From Clavibacter californiensis (GTDB taxonomy: Bacteria > Actinomycetota > Actinomycetes > Actinomycetales > Microbacteriaceae): a DNA stretch of 64,000 nucleotides. Positions within the stretch are counted from its first letter, which is position 1; each line of letters opens with the position of its first letter. A program made the translations under genes and the position numbers. Positions 1 through 7,954 of this stretch are shown in pieces. Where the stretch lies: positions 2,232,001 to 2,296,000 of the forward strand of contig NZ_CP040792.1 of the NCBI RefSeq assembly GCF_021952865.1, given 5' to 3'. Below the pieces are notes generated by a model. It saw only the letters and a program-made list of their open reading frames with translations, searched no databases and was not told where the DNA came from.

Positions 1-1751
1 ACGGCGTCGCGATCGCGCCCAGCACGATCGCGCACACCGGATCCGGCAGCCTGCTCGTGACCGACCGCACGCAGGAGTGGCACGGCGCCGCCCTCGACGT
101 GACGAGCGCCCTCGCCGTCGGCCAGCAGGTCGAGGTGACGGTGTGGGCGCGCCTGGCCGCGGGGGAGGAGCCCGCGTCCCTCAAGGTCTCCGTGCAGCGC
201 GACACCGGCGGCGGCAGCGGATACGACGGGGTGGCGGGAGCCGCCGCGCGGGTCACCGCCGACGCCTGGACGGAGCTCACCGGCACGTACACGCTCGGCG
301 GACCCGTCGACAAGGCGCAGGTCTACGTGGAGGGGACGGTCGGCGCCGACTTCCTCCTCGACGACTTCCAGCTCGGCGACGAAGTGGGCACCCCCGTGCA
401 GACCGACATTCCGGCGCTGAAGGACGTCCTCGGCGCCCGCGGCATCGAGCACGTGGGCGTGGCCGTCGACGGGCGCGAGACCGTCGGCGCCGGAGCCGAC
501 CTCGTGAGCCGGCAGTTCAACGCGCTCACGCCGGAGAACGCCGGGAAGCCCGAGAGCGTCCAGCCGGAGGAGGGCCGCTTCACGTTCGCGCAGATCGACC
601 AGCTGCTCGACTACGCCGACCGCACCGGCACCAAGGTCTACTACCACGTGCTGTTCTGGCACTCGCAGACGCCCGCGTGGTTCTTCCTCGACGGCGACCG
701 CCCGCTCACCGACAGCCCCGCCGACCAGGCGATCCTGAAGGCGCGCATGGAGGCGCACGTGAAGGGCATCGCGGACCACGTGGCAGCCCGCTACCCGGAC
801 GGCGGCAGCCCGATCTGGGCGATGGACGTCGTCAACGAGGTCATCGACGACGGCCCGAACGACAACGCGCACGACATGCGCGACAGCCGCTGGTACCAGG
901 TGCTGGGGGAGGGCTTCGTCGACGAGGGCTTCCGCCTGGCGCGCGCCTACTTCCCGGGCGTGAAGCTGTTCATCAACGACTACAACACCGAGGTGCCGAC
1001 CAAGCGCGCCGACTACCTCGAGCTTGTCTCGGCGCTCGTGGCCCGCGGCGTGCCGATCGACGGGGTGGGCCACCAGGCGCACGTCGACTTCGCCCGGCCC
1101 GTCTCGTGGCTGCGCGACTCGATCCGCGCGGTGGAGCGCATCGACACGCGCCTGCTGCAGGCCATCACGGAGCTCGACGTCAACGCGTCGAACCAGAACG
1201 AGGGCGCCGACGTGAGCGGCGCGCCGCAGGATCCGTACACGCCGGTCTACGCGGACGACGCCCAGGCGGGAGCGGAGGTCGGCTACTACTACCGCGACCT
1301 CTTCCAGATGATCCGCCAGCAGGCCGCGTCGATCGACTCGGTCACCTTCTGGGGCGTGAGCAACGCGCGCAGCTGGCTGCGCACGTGGCCCATCGCGCGT
1401 CCGTGGGAGCAGCCTCTGCCGTTCGACGACGATCTGCAGGCGGCGCCCGCGTACTGGGGCATCGTGGATCCGAAGCAGCTGCCCGCGCGACCGGCCGACC
1501 TGTCGGCGCCGCGCATCGCGGACGTGGACGACATCACGGCCGTCGCCACGAAGGCCACCGGCGTGCGCGTGCCGTACGCGCTGCCATCGGCCATCGACAC
1601 CCGCGACGGGAACGTGCGCATCGTCTGCGATCCGCCGCGCAGCGGGATCTTCCCCGTCGGGACGACCACCGTCACCTGCACCGCGAAGGACCGGGCCGGC
1701 AACGTCCGGACGAGCGAGTTCGACGTGGTGGTGACCCGCGCCGGCTCGTGA
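1..1751 (+). CDS. Secreted endo-1,4-beta-xylanase, GH10, with carbohydrate-binding and HYR-like modules (5' partial)
   Basis: The reading frame is open from base 3, so the start lies before the window. The first ~120 residues look like the end of a CBM22-type xylan-binding module. The GH10 catalytic domain follows (about 400-1480). Its acid/base Glu lies in the motif DVVNEVID (codon 837) and its nucleophile Glu in ITELDVN (codon 1170), both as expected for the family. The last ~60 residues resemble a HYR/Ig-like module with a Cys pair (codons near 1626 and 1677). The enzyme would cleave plant xylan outside the cell; the signal peptide must be upstream of the window. Catalytic identity is seen in the motifs. 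The CBM assignment rests on a partial domain. A secreted xylanase fits a plant-associated lifestyle. Confidence 0.93.
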   Translation, partial: GVAIAPSTIAHTGSGSLLVTDRTQEWHGAALDVTSALAVGQQVEVTVWARLAAGEEPASLKVSVQRDTGGGSGYDGVAGAAARVTADAWTELTGTYTLGGPVDKAQVYVEGTVGADFLLDDFQLGDEVGTPVQTDIPALKDVLGARGIEHVGVAVDGRETVGAGADLVSRQFNALTPENAGKPESVQPEEGRFTFAQIDQLLDYADRTGTKVYYHVLFWHSQTPAWFFLDGDRPLTDSPADQAILKARMEAHVKGIADHVAARYPDGGSPIWAMDVVNEVIDDGPNDNAHDMRDSRWYQVLGEGFVDEGFRLARAYFPGVKLFINDYNTEVPTKRADYLELVSALVARGVPIDGVGHQAHVDFARPVSWLRDSIRAVERIDTRLLQAITELDVNASNQNEGADVSGAPQDPYTPVYADDAQAGAEVGYYYRDLFQMIRQQAASIDSVTFWGVSNARSWLRTWPIARPWEQPLPFDDDLQAAPAYWGIVDPKQLPARPADLSAPRIADVDDITAVATKATGVRVPYALPSAIDTRDGNVRIVCDPPRSGIFPVGTTTVTCTAKDRAGNVRTSEFDVVVTRAGS

Positions 1752-1808
1752 TCCGCTGACGCACCGCGGCGGTCGGCCATCCGATCGCCGCGGGCCGGTG
1801 CCCGGACA

Positions 1809-1848
1809 GACAGCTCGAGCCCCTGCAGGCGCAGGGGCTCGAGCTGTC
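1809..1848. terminator. Bidirectional hairpin terminator
   Basis: Two perfect 18-base arms (1809-1826 and 1831-1848) enclose a 4-base loop. It lies between the convergent xylanase gene and the FUSC-like pseudogene, so it can stop transcripts from both sides. Confidence 0.8.
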
Positions 1849-1868
1849 GTCCTCGTGAGCGTCGTCAC

Positions 1869-2848
1869 CTACGGGAGGCAGGTGCTGTGCTGGAGGTCGG
1901 GGACCGAGACGTACATGTGGTGCTGCTCGAGGAGGGTGAGAGCGACCGTGACGGCGAGGGCCCATGCGGCGTAGCTGACCTCGCGCAGCAGGATGCCCGC
2001 ACCGATGGTGGCCAGAGCGCACGCCGTGAGCAGAGGTGCCAGGTCAGGGGTGATTGCAAGCGGCACGAGAGCGACGAGGGAGCCCACCGCGGCTCCGACG
2101 AAGCGGTGGACACCTTTCGTCACCGCGTCGGCGCTGCCCCGCGGCAGGTACGAGACGATCACGGCACTCAGCACGACCCACCCCCAGTGCGCGCCGAATC
2201 CGAGTGCTCCTACGACGAACGCCGCGGCGAGAGCCGCGGCCAGCTGCAACGCCATCCGGGTCGTCGTCGACGTCCGTGTGGTGGTCGACGTGCGCGGTCC
2301 GGCGCAGGGTTGCGCGGCGCGGGAGCGCCGGACGCGACGGCCCCGGGGGAGGGCACGACCCGGAGCCGCCGAGCCGAGGCCTGCACCAGCGTCACGACGG
2401 TCCAGGCAAGCACCGCGACGAGGATGGGCTCGGCGATCGCGAGCACTGGGCCGTGATCCGCCCCGGCTCCCGCGGGCAGGAACAGCACCGCCAGCGAGGG
2501 TGTGGCGGCGACCGTGCTGAGACGTCGGCCGAGCTCGCCGAACCTGCGGACGAGGGTCGCTGCGACCAATGCGGCCACGTACAGGGCCGCGCCGAGCCAC
2601 AAGGCCTGGCGCAGGAGCGCGCCGATCCCGCTCGTCAGCACTGCGAGCACCGGAAGGAGGGCGAGCGCCTCCAGGCAACCTCGGAAGTCCCTCTCCGACT
2701 GGCTGCGGCTGAGTGATGACACCAGTGCGATGCCGAGCATGACGGGCGCGGGCTCGGGATCGACGCACAGGACGATGGCGACCACGATCGCCGCCGCTGT
2801 GAGGGCGAGGGCACCGCGCACCAGCGGGGCACGTCGAGAGTCGTGCAC
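1869..2848 (-). pseudogene. FUSC-type aromatic acid exporter-like membrane protein, frameshifted and truncated
   Basis: The N-terminal half reads from GTG at 2848 and has several hydrophobic segments separated by short loops. The C-terminal half lies in a different minus frame (open from before 2300 to 1869) and carries motifs of FUSC permease cores, such as HWGWVVLSAVIVSY and RFVGAAVGSLVA. Going from one frame to the other needs a net one-base loss or equivalent between about 2290 and 2350, in a polar linker. The C-terminal frame then stops early, without the last helices usual in this family. The gene keeps a leaderless-type promoter. I infer a recently inactivated exporter. Two separate short proteins are possible, because an in-frame ATG exists at 2255. 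Confidence 0.6.
2256..2291 (-). repeat. Two 18-base tandem repeats next to the frameshift
   Basis: On the minus strand two imperfect 18-base copies each encode Arg-Thr-Ser-Thr-Thr-Thr (order from 2291 downward). They lie at the junction where the FUSC-like reading frame changes, a plausible slippage site. Confidence 0.6.
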
Positions 2849-2855
2849 AGGGAGA

Positions 2856-2861
2856 ACGTTA
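2856..2861 (-). promoter_or_regulatory. Candidate -10 (TAACGT) for the FUSC-like gene
   Basis: The hexamer TAACGT ends 7 bases before the GTG at 2848. No ribosome binding site intervenes, so the transcript would be leaderless. Confidence 0.4.
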
Positions 2862-3178
2862 GACGCCCGCGAGGTCAGGGGTTGCGGGAGGTCAGGGATA
2901 GCGCAGGGTCATCCGGCGATGCGCGCGGTGCGCTCGACGAAGCTGGCGGCCACCGTCACGTGCGAGATCAGCGACCCGGCCCGGTCGCTGTCGACTGCTT
3001 CGAGACGTCGGTGACGTACACCGACGCGACGACCGCCGACCACCCCGACGTCAGATCGATCGCCAGCGGCGATCCGCAAGCCCTCCCAGACGACAGCCGA
3101 AAGCGAAGCGCACCCGCATCGCGAGTCCCGCCCCGTCGGACGATCTGGCGTACTCCGGCACTCGGTCACTTAGATGAC

Positions 3179-3192
3179 ATAATGTGCATTAT
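3179..3192. promoter_or_regulatory. AT-rich inverted repeat, possible operator
   Basis: ATAATG and CATTAT are arranged around a 2-base centre, giving a 14-base dyad in otherwise GC-rich sequence. It could be the operator of a MarR- or GntR-type regulator. No intact gene begins just beside it, so it may be left over from a lost transcription unit. Confidence 0.35.
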
Positions 3193-3236
3193 CGGCTCTA
3201 CGCCGGAGCCTCGCGAGAGGGCGTGATCGGGCCGCC

Positions 3237-3710
3237 TCACGACCTCCGGGACAGCACCTCGCGCGCTACGTCCACCAGCTCGGCCGGCTCGATCGGCTCG
3301 TCCGTCGCGGCCAGCTCGTCGAGCCCGAACCAGCGGTGCGCGTGGATGTCGTCGAACTCGTCGGGCATCCAGTTGTCGGACACCGGCGCGAACGCCGTGG
3401 TGCGCACCAGGTAGAACGTCGAGTGGCCGGTGTCGAGGTCGCCGTCGATGCGACGCCGCGCGTAGTCGTGCTCCCAGACCGGTTCGCCGACGGACTCGAC
3501 GCGCAGGCCCGTCTCCTCGAACAGCTCGCGGCGGGCCGCCTGGGCCGGCGACTCCCCCGGGTCGATCCCGCCGCCCGGCGTGAGCCAGCGCGGCGGCAGG
3601 TCGACGTCCACCGAGTAGTTCGTGAGGAACAGCAGAAGCCGGTCGCGCTCGTCGACCAGCAGGATCCGTGCCGTGTCACGGACGTGCCGCACGACCTCGC
3701 CGTCGGTCAT
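3237..3710 (-). CDS. Nudix hydrolase
   Basis: 157 residues, about the size of a single-domain Nudix protein. The Nudix box is complete: Gly47, Glu53, then REL-FEETGL at residues 61-69, matching GX5EX7REUXEEXGU, so Mg-dependent hydrolysis of a nucleoside diphosphate linked to another moiety is expected. The sequence does not identify the substrate. The ATG at 3710 overlaps the stop codon of the upstream S9 peptidase gene (ATGA), so the two are probably translationally coupled and co-transcribed. The preferred start follows from that overlap, because the frame itself stays open further upstream inside the peptidase gene. Confidence 0.92.
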   Translation of the reverse strand: MTDGEVVRHVRDTARILLVDERDRLLLFLTNYSVDVDLPPRWLTPGGGIDPGESPAQAARRELFEETGLRVESVGEPVWEHDYARRRIDGDLDTGHSTFYLVRTTAFAPVSDNWMPDEFDDIHAHRWFGLDELAATDEPIEPAELVDVAREVLSRRS

Positions 3711-5794
3711 CGCGCTGCGCCGCCGACCGGCAGGTGACCGGCCCACCAGTCGAGGATCGCCTCGAAGCGCTGCACGCGGTGGCGCGGCCGACCGGATCGG
3801 CTGAGCTCGTGGTCCTCGCCCGGGAAGACGAGCATCTCGGTCTCGACGCCCGCGCGCACGAGGGCCAGGTGGTACCGCTCGGCCTGCGACAGCGGGCAGC
3901 GCAGGTCGTCCTCGGAGTGGACGACGAGCGTCGGCGTGCGCACCTGGTGCGCGACCGCCTGCGGGCTCTGCGCGCGGCGCGTCTCCTCGTCGTGGCCCGT
4001 GTACTCCTCGCCGAAGAACGTGCCGATGTCGCTCGTGCCGGTGAACAGCTCCGGGTCGAGGAACCCGCGCTCGACGATGGCACCCTGGAAGCGGTGCTCG
4101 TGTGCGATGGTCCACGCGGTGAGGTAGCCGCCGTAGGAGCCGCCCATGATGCCGGCGCGGGATCCGTCGATGGTGTCGTGGACCGCGATCGCGCCGTCGA
4201 GGAAGTCGAGCACGTCGTGCATGTCGACCGTGCCCATGCGCTCCTTGATGACCCGGCCGTGGGCCTGGCCGTAGCCGGCGGCGCCGCGCGGGTTGCACAG
4301 GAGCACGGCGTAGCCGGCGTCGGCGTACACCTGCGCCTCGTCGAAGAGGTGCACGCCGTAGGCCGCGTACGGCCCCCCGTGGATCACGAGGAGGACCGGG
4401 TGCGGCCCCTCCCCTTCCGGCAGCACGACCCAGCCGTGCACCGGGTAGCCGTCGCGACCCTCGACCACCAGCTCGTGCAGCGGGCGGATCCCCGCCTCGC
4501 GCAGCGGCGCGGAGAAGTCGGTGAGCGGGACGAGCGCGGATCCGGCGTCGGGCGCGCGATCGGTGCGGACCAGCGCCAGGTCACCATGCGTGCGCGGGTC
4601 CGTGAGGGCGACGACGACGGCCCCTCCCCCGACGCCGACGCCCGTGACCTCCACCTGGTCGTCGACGAGCGCCTCGACGGCGCCGTCCGCGGTCACGCGC
4701 AGCAGGTGCACGGTACCGCGCGATCCGTTGAGCACGAGGACGGCCTCGCGGTCCTCGACGGTGATGCCGCTGCCGCCGAGGTCGACGGTCTCGGCGTCCG
4801 TGAGGACGCGAGGCGCGGCGTCGTCGGCGTCGAGGACGTAGAGCGCGGTGTTGCGGGCGACGAAGTCGACTCCCGTCTCCCCCAGGTCCTGCGCCAGCAG
4901 GTAGATCCGGCCGCCCTCGACGGACGCGACCTCCGCGATGCCGAGCCCGGCCTCGTGCGACACCACGGTGCGGACCTCGGGCACGCCGCTCGAGGCGTCA
5001 CCGGGGGCGGGGACAGCGACCGCGTAGGCACCCGAGAGCAGGTCGTCGTCACGACCGTCGTGGCGCGAGGCGACGAACAGGACCTCGGAGCCGTCGGCGG
5101 AGAAGCGCGGCGCGTCGTGGTCGACGGGCTCGTCGGTGAGACGGACGACCGGCGGCACGCCCGCGCGCTCGGCGGCGGAGGGCTTCGCATCGGCGCCGTC
5201 GCCGCGCACAGCGGGATCCGCGGCATCCGGGTAGCCGGACGGGACTGCGGCCACGAAGGGCTCCGCGTCCAGCGCCGGCAGATCGACGAGGAAGAGCTGG
5301 GTGTGCCGGTCCGTGGACCAGCCGAGGCCGTTCGCGAGGTACTTCGTGGTGGTGATGCGGCGGGCGGGCTCCGCCGCCGCCGACACGCCCTCGACGCTCC
5401 CGTACCGCCCGGCCTCCGCCACGCGCGAGGCGTAGACGAGGCGCGAGCCGTCGGGCGACCAGTCGAACGCGCCGACACCGAGCAGCTCGTCGGTGAGGGC
5501 GACCGGCTCGCCGCCGGCGGCCCGGACGACGTGCAGCTGCGGCGGCCCCTTCGGCTCCGCGCGGAGGAACGCGATGACCGACCCGTCCGGCGAGAGCCGC
5601 GGCGCCGTGTCGCGGAAGCCGCGCGTGATGCGGCGCGGCGGCGCGGATCCGTCGGTGGTCACCTCCCACAGCTGACCGGTGTACGCGTCCGCGTGCACCC
5701 GCGGGCACGTCACCGAGACGACGGCCAGGCGGCCGTCGGGCGAGACGGCGGGGCGGGAGACGGAGGTGAGGAGGTCGAGATCCGTGGTCTTCAT
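3707..5794 (-). CDS. S9 family prolyl oligopeptidase / acylaminoacyl-peptidase
   Basis: 695 residues, normal for the S9C group. The N-terminal part (about 1-420) shows WD40-like beta-propeller repeats (e.g. SPDGRLAVVSV, SPDGSVIAFLR, SPDGSRLVYAS). The C-terminal alpha/beta-hydrolase domain carries the triad: Ser553 in GGSYGGY, Asp629 or Asp630 in HSEDDL, and His662 in GEDHELS. It should release amino acids or short peptides from oligopeptides, probably in the cytoplasm, since no signal peptide is seen. The ATG at 5794 is preceded only by a TAGGCT hexamer 7 bases away, suggesting a leaderless transcript. It overlaps the Nudix gene by 4 bases. Confidence 0.94.
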   Translation of the reverse strand: MKTTDLDLLTSVSRPAVSPDGRLAVVSVTCPRVHADAYTGQLWEVTTDGSAPPRRITRGFRDTAPRLSPDGSVIAFLRAEPKGPPQLHVVRAAGGEPVALTDELLGVGAFDWSPDGSRLVYASRVAEAGRYGSVEGVSAAAEPARRITTTKYLANGLGWSTDRHTQLFLVDLPALDAEPFVAAVPSGYPDAADPAVRGDGADAKPSAAERAGVPPVVRLTDEPVDHDAPRFSADGSEVLFVASRHDGRDDDLLSGAYAVAVPAPGDASSGVPEVRTVVSHEAGLGIAEVASVEGGRIYLLAQDLGETGVDFVARNTALYVLDADDAAPRVLTDAETVDLGGSGITVEDREAVLVLNGSRGTVHLLRVTADGAVEALVDDQVEVTGVGVGGGAVVVALTDPRTHGDLALVRTDRAPDAGSALVPLTDFSAPLREAGIRPLHELVVEGRDGYPVHGWVVLPEGEGPHPVLLVIHGGPYAAYGVHLFDEAQVYADAGYAVLLCNPRGAAGYGQAHGRVIKERMGTVDMHDVLDFLDGAIAVHDTIDGSRAGIMGGSYGGYLTAWTIAHEHRFQGAIVERGFLDPELFTGTSDIGTFFGEEYTGHDEETRRAQSPQAVAHQVRTPTLVVHSEDDLRCPLSQAERYHLALVRAGVETEMLVFPGEDHELSRSGRPRHRVQRFEAILDWWAGHLPVGGAAR

Positions 5795-5801
5795 CGGTTC
5801 G

Positions 5802-5807
5802 AGCCTA
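5802..5807 (-). promoter_or_regulatory. Leaderless-type -10 (TAGGCT) for the S9 peptidase
   Basis: TAGGCT on the minus strand ends 7 bases before the ATG at 5794, with no Shine-Dalgarno sequence between. Confidence 0.5.
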
Positions 5808-5833
5808 GCCCCGGGTCGTCGCCCGGCCCCGGG

Positions 5834-6613
5834 TCACTCGGGGCGGAAGCTGCTGGTGTCGCCGACGAGGCGCAGGTGTTCGGCGGGGATCGGGTCGACG
5901 ACCGCGCGCGCGACCTCGGCCGCGAACTGCGAGACGTTGTAGAGGCCTCCGGACGCCTCCTTGCGCTCCTGGATGGCCTCGGGGTTCATGCGGCTGAGGA
6001 GCGTGGCCGTGATGGTGCCCTCGATCATGTCGCCGGAGACGACGACGAAGCCGATGCCCCGCTCGTCGAGCTCCGGGATGAGCTCACGCAGGGCGTCCTC
6101 CCCCGCGCGCTTGCTGCGCGCGACGGCCTCGTACTCGGGCATCGTCTCGGTCGTGCGGATGAAGTGGGCCTGGTGGCTCGTGACGAAGACGACCCGGCCG
6201 CCCTCGGACAGCAGCGGCAGCGCGCTGCGCAGGACGTTCAGCTGCGCGTCGCGATTGAGGGTCATGGCGTAGTCCTCGGCCATGCCGCTCTCCATGCCGC
6301 CGGACGCGTTCAGGACGAGCACGTCGAGGCCGCCGAGCTCGGCGCGGACGGTCTCCATGAGGCGGTCGACGGACTCGGGATCCGTGAGGTCCGCCCCGAC
6401 CGCGATGGCCTTGGTGCCGCCCTCGACCAGCTTCGCGACGAGCTTCTCGGCGCGCGCCGCCTTGTTGCGGTAGTTGACGACGACATCGGCGCCCGCGTCG
6501 GCGAGGTACGCGACCGTGTCGGCGCCGATGCCGCGGGAGGAACCGGTGACGAGCGCGCGGCGGCCGCGGAGCTCGTCGGGTGCGAAGGGGCGGATCTCGT
6601 CGACGGTGCTCAC
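5834..6613 (-). CDS. SDR-family oxidoreductase with atypical active site
   Basis: 259 residues. The Rossmann motif TGSSRGIG spans residues 23-30, so NAD(P) binding is likely. The expected YxxxK motif is altered: Ser167-Lys168 align with the usual Ser-Lys, but the residue four before the Lys is Val164, and the nearest Tyr is at 161. A Ser (146) sits near the usual catalytic Ser position, in VTSHQAH. As I recall, the HFIRT...Y...SKRAGEDAL pattern recurs in an actinobacterial SDR subgroup, so it is probably conserved and not decay; I cannot verify this here. The GTG at 6613 follows GGAGGAG by 7 bases. The substrate is unknown. The S9 peptidase lies 39 bases downstream with its own promoter. Confidence 0.85.
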   Translation of the reverse strand: MSTVDEIRPFAPDELRGRRALVTGSSRGIGADTVAYLADAGADVVVNYRNKAARAEKLVAKLVEGGTKAIAVGADLTDPESVDRLMETVRAELGGLDVLVLNASGGMESGMAEDYAMTLNRDAQLNVLRSALPLLSEGGRVVFVTSHQAHFIRTTETMPEYEAVARSKRAGEDALRELIPELDERGIGFVVVSGDMIEGTITATLLSRMNPEAIQERKEASGGLYNVSQFAAEVARAVVDPIPAEHLRLVGDTSSFRPE

Positions 6614-6720
6614 AGCGGTACTCCTCCAGGGGTGCGCGCCGTTCGCGCGCGACGGGTCGTCCGGCGAGGGACGGATCGGGACGGGCCGCGCGGGCGGGAC
6701 ACCACGCTGACGGCCAGGAG

Positions 6721-6756
6721 AGCCTATCGCCCGTCGTCCGGGCGGTGGGCTAGGTT
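6721..6756. promoter_or_regulatory. Divergent -10 elements of SDR and NfeD-like genes
   Basis: TAGGCT on the minus strand (6721-6726) points to the SDR gene with a leader of about 100 bases. TAGGTT on the plus strand (6751-6756) lies 35 bases before the GTG of the NfeD-like gene. The -35 regions cannot be assigned with confidence. Confidence 0.35.
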
Positions 6757-6791
6757 CGGGCCATCCGGTCCACGGAGCGAGGGAGCAGCGG

Positions 6792-7109
6792 GTGACGGTC
6801 CTGCTCGACGACCACGCGTGGATCGCCTGGCTCGCCCTCATCGTCACGGGGGTCGTCGTGGAGATGCGGCGGCTCGACCTGATGGGTCTCTGCGGCGGGG
6901 TCGCGGCTCTCGCGGCCCTGCTCTCCGGCCTCCTGGGTGCGCACTGGTGGCTGCAGGCGGTCGTCGCGCTCGTGGCCGCGGCCGCTCTGCTCGGATCCGC
7001 GCGACCGGCGCTGCTCCGCGCCCTCCCCGTCGAGGGCCGTCGCGAGCGCGACGACCTCGGACCGGGCGGGTCCTCGGCCGTGCCCGACGACGACGACCGG
7101 CCCGCGTGA
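6792..7109 (+). CDS. Small NfeD-like membrane protein lacking the OB-fold domain
   Basis: 105 residues. Three hydrophobic segments (about 8-23, 29-47 and 51-69) and the VVVEM and WWLQ patterns resemble the membrane part of short NfeD proteins (usually about 140-160 residues). The OB-fold that normally follows is absent; instead there is a short, acidic, Asp-rich tail. GTG at 6792 is preceded by a weak GGGAG. The stop overlaps the GTG of the next gene (GTGA), so it is coupled to the glycerophosphodiesterase. Its role is unknown. NfeD proteins are linked to membrane quality control, but that should not be transferred to this truncated form. Confidence 0.65.
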   Translation: MTVLLDDHAWIAWLALIVTGVVVEMRRLDLMGLCGGVAALAALLSGLLGAHWWLQAVVALVAAAALLGSARPALLRALPVEGRRERDDLGPGGSSAVPDDDDRPA

Positions 7110-7894
7110 CGCGCACCGCCTGGTTCGACGGCGCCGTGCCCCGCGTCCTCGCGCACCGCGGGTGGACCGGATCCGGTGCCGTGGAGAACACCCTCGACGC
7201 CTTCCGCGCGGCGTGGGAGCTCGGCGCGACCCACCTCGAGACGGACGTGCACGTCACAGCTGACGGCGCGTGCGTGCTCTGGCACGACGGCGACCTCCGA
7301 CGTCTCACAGGCCGCCCCGGTCGCGTCCGCGACGCGACGCTGGCGGAGCTGCGCGCCATCGACCTCGGGTCAGGCACGCGCGTCGCCACGCTCGGCGAGC
7401 TCCTCGCGGCCCTGCCCGACGCGCGGCTGAACGTCGACGTGAAGGGCCGGGACGCGCCCGCCGCCGCCGCTCGGGCGATCCGCGACGCCGACGCCGTCGA
7501 CCGCGTGCTCGTCACGTCGTTCTCGGCCTCCCGACGACGACGCGCGCTGGCCCTCCTCCCCGGCGCTGCCACGTCCGCCGACGCGGGTCGCCTCGTCCTC
7601 GCGGTCCTCGGCGCGCGGCTCGCGCTCGCGCCGGTCGTGCGCCTCGCCCTCCGCGGCGTCGACGCCGTGCAGATGCCCTGTCGGGTGATCGGGATCCGCA
7701 CCGTGTCGCCCATGATGGTCGGCCGGCTCGCCCACGCCGTCCGCGAGGTGCACGTCTGGACGGTGGACGACCCCGACGAGATGATCCGCCTGGTCAGCGC
7801 TGGGATCCACGGCATCGTGACCGACCGGCCCGATCTCGCGCTCGCCGCCATCGGCGTCAGGGACTGGGATTCGCCTGGGAACCGGGAGACCTGA
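7106..7894 (+). CDS. Glycerophosphodiester phosphodiesterase family protein
   Basis: 262 residues, the usual size of bacterial GDPD TIM barrels. Active-site motifs are present: His17-Arg18 (LAHRGW), Glu27-Asn28 (ENTLDAF), Glu45 and Asp47 (ETDVHV) and His60 (LWHD). It should hydrolyse glycerophosphodiesters to glycerol-3-phosphate and an alcohol with a divalent metal. No signal peptide is seen, so it likely acts in the cytoplasm on phospholipid breakdown products. The start is the GTG overlapping the stop of the NfeD-like gene. A 60-base gap separates it from rbpA. Confidence 0.93.
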   Translation: MTRTAWFDGAVPRVLAHRGWTGSGAVENTLDAFRAAWELGATHLETDVHVTADGACVLWHDGDLRRLTGRPGRVRDATLAELRAIDLGSGTRVATLGELLAALPDARLNVDVKGRDAPAAAARAIRDADAVDRVLVTSFSASRRRRALALLPGAATSADAGRLVLAVLGARLALAPVVRLALRGVDAVQMPCRVIGIRTVSPMMVGRLAHAVREVHVWTVDDPDEMIRLVSAGIHGIVTDRPDLALAAIGVRDWDSPGNRET

Positions 7895-7920
7895 GAAAGG
7901 ATCCTCACAGCCGCACGGTT

Positions 7921-7926
7921 TACAAC
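7921..7926 (+). promoter_or_regulatory. Candidate -10 (TACAAC) of rbpA
   Basis: TACAAC lies 28 bases before the rbpA ATG, and a strong ribosome binding site (GAGAGGAG) sits between them. No convincing -35 was found. A SigR-type GGGAAC is present further upstream, but its distance is too great. Confidence 0.3.
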
Positions 7927-7954
7927 GGGGAGTGCATCGCGAGAGGAGACCACC

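Larger units (their letters stand above)
2849..3236. other. 388-base stretch without a recognisable gene
   Basis: This gap separates the FUSC-like pseudogene from the Nudix gene. Open frames exist on both strands: an 86-codon minus frame from GTG 3169 to 2909, and a longer plus frame from 2843. Neither has a ribosome binding site, a known motif or a continuous domain. The end of the minus frame (about 2909-2995) reads like ordinary protein, so it may be a remnant of a lost gene. The only clear sites are the FUSC-like promoter and an AT-rich dyad near 3180. Confidence 0.5.

Noticed and set aside
1869-2848. Programmed frameshift in the FUSC-like gene
   Set aside because: There is no slippery run or stimulatory structure of a known kind at the junction, and the C-terminal frame is also truncated, which fits decay better.
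2909-3169. An 86-codon minus frame in the gene-poor gap
   Set aside because: No ribosome site or known motif. Only its last third reads like protein, so it is described as possible remnant sequence and not as a gene.
3179-3192. Zur or IdeR/DtxR box
   Set aside because: The centre spacing and flanks do not match the actinobacterial consensus sites, and no metal gene follows.
3668-7894. A 1408-codon plus-strand open frame across the S9 peptidase and SDR genes
   Set aside because: Only its last part (from 7106) is a real gene, the GDPD. The rest is antisense to genes with clear motifs and is a result of GC-rich codon use.
7870-7926. SigR-type promoter for rbpA
   Set aside because: GGGAAC is present, but the distance to the GTT near 7918 is far beyond the 16-19 bases needed.
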